A stretch of DNA of 22,839 bases, from assembly GCA_964512305.1 (NCBI GenBank), contig CAZEIW010000012.1, positions 1-22,839 of the forward strand, in the 5' to 3' direction. The stretch is from CAZEIW01 sp964512305. GTDB taxonomy: Bacteria > Pseudomonadota > Gammaproteobacteria > Burkholderiales > Burkholderiaceae_F. Below the pieces are notes generated by a model, which made no database searches, was not told the DNA's origin, and worked only from the letters and a program-made list of their open reading frames with translations. Every line of letters starts with the position of its first letter. The first letter of the stretch is position 1. Made by a program: the position numbers and the translations under genes. This document shows positions 15,850-21,810 of this stretch, piece after piece.

Positions 15850-16398
15850 TCAGGCGCCGGCCTTGCCGGCCGTGCTGCCGTCGTGCATCCACGCGGCGTG
15901 CTTGGGCGCACGCCTGGTCCTCGACCATTCCTCGAGCATCGCCACCTTCACCTCGTCGAGCTTCCTCATCATCTCCGGGGTCGCGGTGTTGGCCGCCAGT
16001 TCGAGCCGGTGACCGTTGGGGTCGAAGAAGTAGATCGATTTGAAGATCGTGTGGTCGGTCGGACCCAATACCTCGATGCCTGCCGCCTCGAGCCTGGCCT
16101 TGGTCGCCAGCAGCGTGTCGACCGAATCGACTTCCAGCGCCAGGTGCTGCACCCAGGTCGGCGTGTTGCGGTCTCGGTCCATCGGCGGCCGGGTCGGCAG
16201 CTCGAAGAACGCGAGGATATTGCCCTGGCCGGCGTCCAGGAAGACGTGCATGTAGGGATCGGGCTCCTTGGTCGACGGCACCTCGTCCTCGGCGATCGCC
16301 AGCACGAACTTCATGCCGAGGTGCCTGCCGTACCACTCGACCGTCTGTTTGGCGTCGATGCAGCGGTAAGCGACGTGGTGAACCTTGCGGACCAGCAT
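15850..16398 (-). CDS. VOC-fold (glyoxalase/dioxygenase superfamily) protein
   Basis: The 182-residue protein has two beta-alpha-beta-beta-beta units typical of the vicinal oxygen chelate superfamily. Likely metal ligands are His8 (in RKVHHVAYRC), His85 (in WVQHLALEV) and Glu133 (in GHRLELAANT). Superfamily members include glyoxalase I, extradiol dioxygenases and isomerases. The C-terminal 40 or so residues form a charged tail ending in AGKAGA. Its place between the DUF2783 gene and fumarylacetoacetase suggests chemistry on an aromatic ring or a ring-cleavage product, but it is short for a ring-cleaving enzyme. The frame is open upstream to 16911, yet a strong ribosome site and the fold's start fix the ATG at 16398. 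The exact reaction is unknown. Confidence 0.88.
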   Translation of the reverse strand: MLVRKVHHVAYRCIDAKQTVEWYGRHLGMKFVLAIAEDEVPSTKEPDPYMHVFLDAGQGNILAFFELPTRPPMDRDRNTPTWVQHLALEVDSVDTLLATKARLEAAGIEVLGPTDHTIFKSIYFFDPNGHRLELAANTATPEMMRKLDEVKVAMLEEWSRTRRAPKHAAWMHDGSTAGKAGA

Positions 16399-16403
16399 GG
16401 TCG

Positions 16404-16413
16404 TTTCCTCCTT
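16404..16413 (-). promoter_or_regulatory. Strong ribosome binding site for the VOC gene
   Basis: AAGGAGGAAA ends 5 bases before the ATG at 16398 and touches the stop codon of the DUF2783 gene. It shows that the long open frame continuing upstream is not the start of this protein. Confidence 0.8.
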
Positions 16414-16637
16414 CAGACGCCTTCGCGCGCGACGGCGAGCGCCTCGCGCAGCACCGCGATGTCGCCGATGTGGTTGGCAAGCAGCAGGATCAGCTTGGCG
16501 TTGACCAGCGCGCTCTGCGCGTCGGAGAGGTCGCGGTGCGCCTCGATCAGGTGCTCGTAGAAGTCGTCGCCGGGCGAGAAATCGCGAATATAGCGCTTGC
16601 CCGGTTCGCGGAAGTTCGGGTTGAGCTCGAGGACCAT
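16413..16637 (-). CDS. DUF2783 small protein
   Basis: This 74-residue acidic protein matches the DUF2783 pattern: an N-terminal NPNFREPG stretch, then DDFYEHLIEAHRDLSDAQS (24-42) and NAKLILLLANHIGDIAVLRE (46-65), likely two helices. It has no signal peptide or membrane segment. From memory, DUF2783 genes usually sit directly downstream of FAD-dependent aromatic monooxygenases, and here the remnant of such a gene ends 18 bases upstream. The function is unknown; the pairing suggests a small partner or stabilising subunit of the monooxygenase. It lies 14 bases before the VOC gene. If the monooxygenase is dead, this gene may have lost its purpose, yet its frame is intact. Confidence 0.82.
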   Translation of the reverse strand: MVLELNPNFREPGKRYIRDFSPGDDFYEHLIEAHRDLSDAQSALVNAKLILLLANHIGDIAVLREALAVAREGV

Positions 16638-16655
16638 GGTCGTCTTCCCGTCCCT

Positions 16656-16911
16656 TCAGGCATTGCAGGTGGCGCGCCAGGGTCGCCCGGACCCGCCCGG
16701 CGTCGAAGGCGCGCCAGCGGGCGCAGACGTGCTGGTCGGGCCGCAGCAGCCAGGCGCTGCCGTCGCGGGCATCGTACCGCTTCGCGATCAATCCCTTGCT
16801 GTCTTGCGGGACCCTGGTGCCGGCGGGCCACCCGGCACGGGGCGAAACCACGAGCGGCTCGACCGGCGCGCGCCGAACGGCAAGACCTGGTGCGCGGTAC
16901 GATCCTGACCA
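16656..16911 (-). pseudogene. 3' remnant of an FAD-dependent aromatic monooxygenase, frameshifted
   Basis: Only the C-terminal 80 or so codons of a flavin hydroxylase survive. The minus strand reads QDSKGLIAKRYDA and then LLRPDQHVCARWRAFDAGRV, which I recognise as the C-terminal (thioredoxin-like) end of DUF2783-linked FAD oxidoreductases. The frame is closed upstream by a TGA at 16912-16914, and no flavin-binding domain exists; that sequence is replaced by the cytochrome gene on the other strand. Near the 3' end the frame slips: the expected ending ATCNA-stop (TGA at 16656-16658) is present in another frame, consistent with loss of one GC unit from a GCGCGC run near 16670-16677. Without correction the frame runs on through to the VOC gene. 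The 18-base gap to DUF2783 looks like the original operon spacing. Confidence 0.75.
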
Positions 16912-16943
16912 TCAGGGTCCGGCACTCGACACGAAGGGGCACC

Positions 16944-18974
16944 ATGATGCGATTGCGGACTCTGCTTGTTTCACGCCGCCGGGTGTTGCTGGTGACGCTG
17001 GGGGCGCTTGCGCTGCTCGATCTCGGGCGGTCGCTCTATGCCCACTTCGGGTACGCCCGTCCGGTCGATCGCTGGCAGCCCGATCCGCAGCGTTATGCGG
17101 ACATGGCCTGGCCGCCGGGCGCCGACCTGCCGTCCAACGCCACGCGCGGGCAAGCCGTCTACGCGCAACGTTGCGCCGTGTGCCACGGACCGGACGGACG
17201 CGGCAACGGCCCGGCAGCGCCGTCGCTCATCCCGCGGCCGCGCGACTTCACGTCAGGGCAGTTCAAATACAAGTCGACCGCGCCCGACTCGCCTCCGAGC
17301 GATGCCGACCTGATGCGTACGGTCGTCCGCGGCCTGAACGCCAGCGCGATGCCTTATTTCCACGACCTGCTTTCCGAGCCGGACCTGCGGGCGGTCGTCG
17401 AGTACATCAAGCATTTCTCCAAAGCCTTCGACGCGGCGCCCGCCCGCAGCCTTCCGATACCGCGGCGCGTCGCGGCAGCACCTGACAGCGTCGCGCGCGG
17501 CGGGCGCCTTTTCATGACACTCGGTTGCCAAGGCTGCCACGGAGCGGACGGGCGAGGCGGCCTGCGGCTGGCGGACGCGAAGGGCTATCCGGTCATCGCG
17601 CGCGACCTGACGGCGCCGTGGACATTCCGGGGCGGCAGCGACCCGGACCAGATCTGGCTGCGGCTCACGACGGGACTGGGCGGTGGCGTCATGCCCTCGT
17701 TCGCAACCGCGGCGACCGACTCGCAGCGCTGGGACCTGGTCAACTACGTGCTTTCGATCGCGCGCACCGCGCCATGGGACCCGGATGGAAAGCTCGAGGG
17801 ACCTGGCCAGCAGGCCGACCTTGCGAGGCGCGGCGAGTACCTGGTCCATGCCGAGATGTGCGGACTGTGCCACACGATGATCGACCGGACCGGCATCTAC
17901 CGCGCGGACGACCGCTACCTGGCGGGCGGCATGCGCGTGGAAGCGTATCCGCACGGCGTGCTAGTGAGCCGGAACCTGACGTCCGATCCCGAAACCGGCC
18001 TAGGCAAGTGGAGCGAGCGTCAGATCGTCGACGCGCTGCGAGACGGGCGGTCCGGCGGCCGCGTGTTGAACATGTTTGACATGCCCTGGATCTACCTGCA
18101 CAGCCTGGGCGACGCCGATGCGACCGCGATCGCTCGGTATCTGAAGTCGCTGCCGGCGGTGCATAACCATATCCCAGGGCCGCTGCGCTACGGTGTCGTC
18201 GAGACGTGGCTCGGCAAGATCGGGCGCCAGCCGCCGGCCTTTCCGACGACCGTGCTGACGTTCGCCGATCAGCAATTCGGCCAGAGCGACGGGCCATCGC
18301 GCGAATGGCCGCAAACCTGGCTCGTGAACGCGCAGCGGATCGTGCTCGTCGCCGGCATCATCGCACTGGCCTTTGCGCCCTGGCTGCCGCGAAGCCGCCT
18401 GCGCGCAGCCGCCTGGACGGTTGGTCTGGCGTTGCTGGGCTTGGTCGGCTACGTGTTCTATCAGCTGCCGTTCTTGACCGTGATCCCGCCCGAAAAGATC
18501 GTCGCCAATGCCACCGCGGGGATTCCGGAACCCGGCCTCGACGCAGCGGGGAGTCCCGAGCAGCGCGCGCTCGCGCTGCGCGGCCGGTATCTCTTTACGG
18601 TCGCCTCCTGCGCGCTGTGCCACTACAACAACGGGCGTGGCGGCTTGAAGGTGAGCTGGAAGCCGATGGGGACGCTTTGGACGCGCAACATCACGCCCGA
18701 TCCCGACAGCGGGATCGGGAAGTGGTCCGATGCCGAAATCGCCCGTGCGGTTCGCAGCGGCGTGAGTCGCAACGGGTACCAGCTGCACTGGCAGGGAATG
18801 ATCTGGGACCACGCCTCGAACTGGGACGAGGAGGATGTGCGCTCGCTGATCGCGTACCTGCGCTTTCTGCCGCCGGTCCGCAACAAGGTGCCGGCAGACC
18901 GTGCTCCTGCGGCCGACGATTGCGAGGTCTATACGTTCTGGACCGCCGAGAGTCACGAACCGGGCTGCCGGTAG
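16944..18974 (+). CDS. Membrane-bound tetraheme cytochrome c
   Basis: The 676-residue protein has four c-type heme motifs: CAVCH (77-81), CQGCH (195-199), CGLCH (306-310) and CALCH (556-560). Candidate axial methionines are Met136, Met250, Met380 and Met619. An N-terminal hydrophobic segment (about 13-30) acts as signal or anchor. Two further segments (about 463-483 and 489-509) separate the first three heme domains from the fourth, so all hemes can lie in the periplasm. Domains 3 and 4 resemble the cytochrome subunits of periplasmic alcohol/aldehyde dehydrogenases. It likely passes electrons from a periplasmic dehydrogenase or quinol to the respiratory chain; no dehydrogenase gene is adjacent. 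The start is ATG 16944 (ATG 16947 also possible) after AAGGGG. It is divergent from the monooxygenase remnant. Confidence 0.9.
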   Translation: MMRLRTLLVSRRRVLLVTLGALALLDLGRSLYAHFGYARPVDRWQPDPQRYADMAWPPGADLPSNATRGQAVYAQRCAVCHGPDGRGNGPAAPSLIPRPRDFTSGQFKYKSTAPDSPPSDADLMRTVVRGLNASAMPYFHDLLSEPDLRAVVEYIKHFSKAFDAAPARSLPIPRRVAAAPDSVARGGRLFMTLGCQGCHGADGRGGLRLADAKGYPVIARDLTAPWTFRGGSDPDQIWLRLTTGLGGGVMPSFATAATDSQRWDLVNYVLSIARTAPWDPDGKLEGPGQQADLARRGEYLVHAEMCGLCHTMIDRTGIYRADDRYLAGGMRVEAYPHGVLVSRNLTSDPETGLGKWSERQIVDALRDGRSGGRVLNMFDMPWIYLHSLGDADATAIARYLKSLPAVHNHIPGPLRYGVVETWLGKIGRQPPAFPTTVLTFADQQFGQSDGPSREWPQTWLVNAQRIVLVAGIIALAFAPWLPRSRLRAAAWTVGLALLGLVGYVFYQLPFLTVIPPEKIVANATAGIPEPGLDAAGSPEQRALALRGRYLFTVASCALCHYNNGRGGLKVSWKPMGTLWTRNITPDPDSGIGKWSDAEIARAVRSGVSRNGYQLHWQGMIWDHASNWDEEDVRSLIAYLRFLPPVRNKVPADRAPAADDCEVYTFWTAESHEPGCR

Positions 18975-19123
18975 GCGGCGGTCCGGCAGGGACCACACCC
19001 CTTCGAGGCCGAAGTCAGGAGCGGCTTTGCGGCGCCCCGTTTTCGGTCAGCTCACCAACAGACTAAGCGATGGGTTGAGAAGAGACTCTCATTGCGAATC
19101 GGTTGTCCCTCGACGACCCAGTA
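18975..19123. other. 149-bp gap between convergent genes
   Basis: There is no convincing gene. Short stems are visible: GGTCC/GGACC (18980-18984 with 18990-18994) and CTTCG/CGAAG (19001-19005 with 19010-19014). Either might help end transcription of the cytochrome gene, but no T-tract follows. Base composition drops towards the right as the TPR region begins. Confidence 0.3.
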
Positions 19124-19762
19124 TCAAGGCAGCGCTACAGCCTTCGCGGAACGGGGCTGGCCCACGGTCGGCGGCGGCGCGAGTGCTTTCGCCCGCTCGA
19201 GTTCGTCGATTTGTTTCCGAACGCGTTTGAGGTTTGACTCGATTTGTTCAAGGCTCCAATCAACCTTCGACTCGCGGTATACAGCGAGGGTACGCTCGAA
19301 TGCTTTTGCGGCGTCGATGAGTTGCGCCGAATCCGACTTCCGTTCGCCGAGCCTCAGAAGCGCATTGCCCAGGTTGTTCTGCGTCCTCGCCCATTCGAGT
19401 GGGACTCGTTCGCGCGTGAATTCTGTCAACTCTGCGCGAAAGGCCGTGACGGCTTCGTCGAGCTGCGCGGTGCCGGGTTCACGCTCGCCGAGGCCCAGAA
19501 GCGCATTGCCCAGGCCGTTCTGCGTAGTCGCCCATTCCAGCGGAACGCGCTCACGGGTGAATTCCTTTAGGGCCTCGCGGTGGGCGGTGACGGCCTCATC
19601 GAGCTGCGCGGTGCCGCCGCCGCGCTCGCCGAGCGTCACAAGCGCATCTCCAAGGTTGTTCTGAGTCGCCGCCCAGTCCAGCGGCACGTGCTCGCGGGTG
19701 CGTTCCTTCAAGGCCTCACGATAGGCGGAGGTCAATTGCCGCTCGCCGTCCAGATCGGACAC
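19124..19762 (-). CDS. Tetratricopeptide-repeat protein, probable N-terminally truncated fragment
   Basis: The 212-residue product is almost entirely TPR-like repeats with a 47-residue period: two full units (residues 53-99 and 100-146), a shortened first unit (9-52) and a diverged last unit (147-185), then a proline-rich tail. The consensus REALKEFTRERVPLEWATT is common in long bacterial TPR proteins that carry other domains. Such repeats form helical scaffolds for protein contacts. There is no signal peptide or effector domain. The GTG start has no ribosome site, and the frame runs back only to the stop codon of the upstream decarboxylase gene, which is in the same frame. GC is much lower here (27 of 60 bases in 19201-19260), hinting at foreign origin. 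It is probably a leftover piece rather than a complete gene. Confidence 0.65.
   Translation of the reverse strand: MSDLDGERQLTSAYREALKERTREHVPLDWAATQNNLGDALVTLGERGGGTAQLDEAVTAHREALKEFTRERVPLEWATTQNGLGNALLGLGEREPGTAQLDEAVTAFRAELTEFTRERVPLEWARTQNNLGNALLRLGERKSDSAQLIDAAKAFERTLAVYRESKVDWSLEQIESNLKRVRKQIDELERAKALAPPPTVGQPRSAKAVALP
19325..19738 (-). repeat. 141-bp tandem coding repeats (TPR units)
   Basis: Units lie at 19607-19738 (132 bp, nine bases short), 19466-19606 and 19325-19465 (141 bp each), encoding the 47-residue TPR-like module. The two full units are highly similar in protein sequence (for example RERVPLEWA in both), which points to recent duplication. Confidence 0.8.
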
Positions 19763-19789
19763 GGACGGACGGATGCGCCGGCAGACGGC

Positions 19790-20530
19790 TCAGCGCGCCA
19801 GGTAGTCGTGGACCACGGTGCCGAGCCCTAGCGTCAGGTCGGAGAGAATGTGGACGGCGGAGACGACTTCGCGCACCGGCAGCGCGGCGACCGGCGCGAG
19901 CGCATGCTGGAAAAGCTCGAGCGACGCCGGACCGGTCCACGCGCCCTTCACCGTGACGTCCTCGCAGAAGTAGCGAACCAGTTCGCACACGCGCGGCGTG
20001 CCGTCCACGTGCGGAACGATCTTCAGCAGGAAGTTCGGCGCGGTGAGCGCGGCGTGCACCGGCGCCGGATCGAGCGCGCGGTGCTTGTAACCCATTGTCG
20101 CGATCGCGATCGTGACCGGCCCGTACTTGAGGACGCCGAGCAGGGTATCGGTCTCGACGGAAAGCTTCGGCGACGCGAGCTTCTTCGGGAAGCCCCACAG
20201 TTCGCGCCCGCCCGCGATGGGCGCCTCGTCGTCCAGGAACATCGCGTGTACGTACCCCCCGGCCTTGCCCTGGAATCGAACCGGGATGACCTGCCCGGTT
20301 TCCGTGTAGTCGCCGAAGCCGGTCGAGTCCGGCATCCGGATGAATTCGTACTTGACCAGCGGCTCGGTGAATTCGAGCGGCGCGGGTATGACGGCCCTGA
20401 GCGCGTCCGGATCGGTGCGATACGTGATGATGAAGAATTCGCGATTGACGAAGCGGTACGGACCCGGGGGAAAGGCCGGGCTGGTGAGAGGCATTGCGAA
20501 CGCGCGGGTGCGAACCTCGTCTTCGGTCAT
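19790..20530 (-). CDS. adc: Acetoacetate decarboxylase
   Basis: The 246-residue cytoplasmic enzyme decarboxylates acetoacetate to acetone and CO2 through a Schiff base. The active-site segment ELWGFPKKLASPKL (residues 110-123) holds the two adjacent lysines 116-117, equivalent to Lys115-Lys116 of the Clostridium acetobutylicum enzyme. Start MTEDEV and end VVHDYLAR are typical, and the length matches the family. The ATG is preceded by AGGAG at 5 bases. Acetoacetate is also a product of fumarylacetoacetase in this window, though the two genes are about 4 kb apart and in different transcripts. Relatives in this superfamily can have other substrates, but the intact lysine pair favours true decarboxylase activity. 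It lies 83 bases downstream of the MBL-fold gene. Confidence 0.92.
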   Translation of the reverse strand: MTEDEVRTRAFAMPLTSPAFPPGPYRFVNREFFIITYRTDPDALRAVIPAPLEFTEPLVKYEFIRMPDSTGFGDYTETGQVIPVRFQGKAGGYVHAMFLDDEAPIAGGRELWGFPKKLASPKLSVETDTLLGVLKYGPVTIAIATMGYKHRALDPAPVHAALTAPNFLLKIVPHVDGTPRVCELVRYFCEDVTVKGAWTGPASLELFQHALAPVAALPVREVVSAVHILSDLTLGLGTVVHDYLAR

Positions 20531-20613
20531 CGCCGCTCCTGGTTGCCCTTCGGTCGGACCAACGCGGGTGCGACTTCGAACGCGTCGAAAAGTTCAGTCC
20601 GCTGCGGCCGGCG

Positions 20614-21735
20614 CTAGTCGATGGGCCAGGGCACCGCTTTCGGCAACCTGTCCGGCAACGGGATGTCCAGCCTGGGCTGCCGGGCTCGCGTGTCGACGCC
20701 CCGCCACCACGGCGTCACCTCCTCCGCGTGATCGGGCTCGACCGGCTCGCCGAGATGCGGCATCACGAGTCTCGCGCCCGTCTTCGGGGCCAGCTCGAGC
20801 AAGGCCTCAGCGGGCTGGTCCCAGGCATGCATCGCGAGGCTGAACGTGCCCCAGTGCACGGGCAGCAGGGCGCCGCTGCCCAGCAGCCCCAGGGCCTTCA
20901 GCGCATTGTCGGGTCCGAGATGGATGTCGCCCCAGGCCGGATGGAACGCGCCCACCTCGAGCATCACGAGGTCGAACGGACCGAGGCGTTCACCGATCCG
21001 CCGGTATTCCGGCGTCAGGCCGGTGTCGCCGCTGAAGAACACCGCGTGGGCCTGCGAGCGGACGATCATCGAGGACCACAGCGTGGCATTGCGGTCTTTC
21101 AGGCTGCGGCCCGAGAAGTGCTGCGAGGGTGCGGCCGTCACCGTGACGTCCGCGTGCGGCAGGCGGTGCGACTCCCACCAATCGAGCTCGACGATCCTCT
21201 CCGGGCGCACGCCCCAGGCCTCGAGGTGCGCCCCCACCCCGAGCGAGGTCACGAAGGGCACGTCGTGCCGGGCGAGCTCGCGGATGGTCGGATAGTCGAG
21301 ATGATCGTAGTGATCGTGCGAGACGATCACGAGATCGAGCGGCGGCATGGCGCGCAGGCGGACCGGAACCGGCTGGAACCGCTTGGGTCCGGCGAACCGC
21401 GACGGCGACGCACGCGGCCCCCAGACTGGATCGGTGAGCACCCGCACGCCGCCGATCTCGATCAGCACGGTGGAGTGGCCGAGCCAGGTTGCGCGCAGCC
21501 CGCTCGCCGGAGGCCGGGTCCAAGTCTCGAGCGGGTTCATCGACGGCAGTGGCCCGCGCGGCACGCGCCGCTCGCCGCCACAGAGAAATTCGCCCAGCGT
21601 CGGCATCGACGCGTTCGGGTCCCGCAGCCCCGCAATGACGGGCTGCAGGTTGGCGAACCGCTCGCCGTTCCAAATCGGCGAGGCCCTGATGCGTTCGAGC
21701 CGCGCGCCGTCGGGCTTCCTGCCGAATGATTTCAT
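20614..21735 (-). CDS. MBL-fold metallo-hydrolase (NAPE-PLD/UlaG-like)
   Basis: The 373-residue protein has the metallo-beta-lactamase fold with WLGHSTVLIEIGGVRVLTDP (84-103), the metal motif SHDHYDHLD (His140, His142, Asp144, His145), His206, GDTG with Asp237, and His294 in PVHWGTF. These give a complete two-metal site. The closest described group includes the lactonase UlaG and the phospholipase D-like NAPE-PLD, and some relatives are annotated RomA-like outer-membrane regulators. There is no signal peptide. The N-terminal 75 or so residues, before the fold, include a SFGRKPDGARLERI stretch seen in NAPE-PLD-like proteins. The ATG at 21735 has GAGG 8 bases upstream. The substrate is likely a phospholipid or lactone, but unproven. 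It shares strand and short gaps with adc and the cupin gene. Confidence 0.9.
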   Translation of the reverse strand: MKSFGRKPDGARLERIRASPIWNGERFANLQPVIAGLRDPNASMPTLGEFLCGGERRVPRGPLPSMNPLETWTRPPASGLRATWLGHSTVLIEIGGVRVLTDPVWGPRASPSRFAGPKRFQPVPVRLRAMPPLDLVIVSHDHYDHLDYPTIRELARHDVPFVTSLGVGAHLEAWGVRPERIVELDWWESHRLPHADVTVTAAPSQHFSGRSLKDRNATLWSSMIVRSQAHAVFFSGDTGLTPEYRRIGERLGPFDLVMLEVGAFHPAWGDIHLGPDNALKALGLLGSGALLPVHWGTFSLAMHAWDQPAEALLELAPKTGARLVMPHLGEPVEPDHAEEVTPWWRGVDTRARQPRLDIPLPDRLPKAVPWPID

Positions 21736-21788
21736 GTCGCAGCCTCACGCTCGGATGGATGTCCTATGCGGGTTGACGGATGGGCCGG

Positions 21789-21801
21789 GCAAATATTTTG
21801 C
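21789..21801. promoter_or_regulatory. AT-rich inverted repeat between the cupin and MBL genes
   Basis: GCAAA and TTTGC flank TAT, forming a 13-base inverted repeat in the 75-bp gap before the MBL-fold gene. Its AT content stands out in GC-rich surroundings. It could be part of a promoter or a regulator site for the downstream genes, or a weak 3' hairpin of the cupin gene. Confidence 0.3.
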
Positions 21802-21810
21802 GACGCGGAG

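Noticed and set aside
16470..16943. Plus-strand frame extending the cytochrome 158 codons upstream
   Set aside because: It is antisense to DUF2783 and the monooxygenase remnant and lacks signal-peptide character. The ATG at 16944 has a ribosome site and starts a proper signal segment.
19076..19091. TGAGA...TCTCA inverted repeat as a Fur-like or other operator
   Set aside because: The stem is only five bases, does not resemble the Fur consensus closely, and lies downstream of both neighbouring genes.
19325..19738. Regular repeats as a possible CRISPR array
   Set aside because: The 141-bp units are contiguous, in frame and encode TPR modules, with no unique spacers.
20574..20592. TTCGA/TCGAA stem between the MBL and adc genes as a terminator
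   Set aside because: The five-base stem lacks a T-tract in the direction of transcription, and the short gap suggests possible co-transcription instead.
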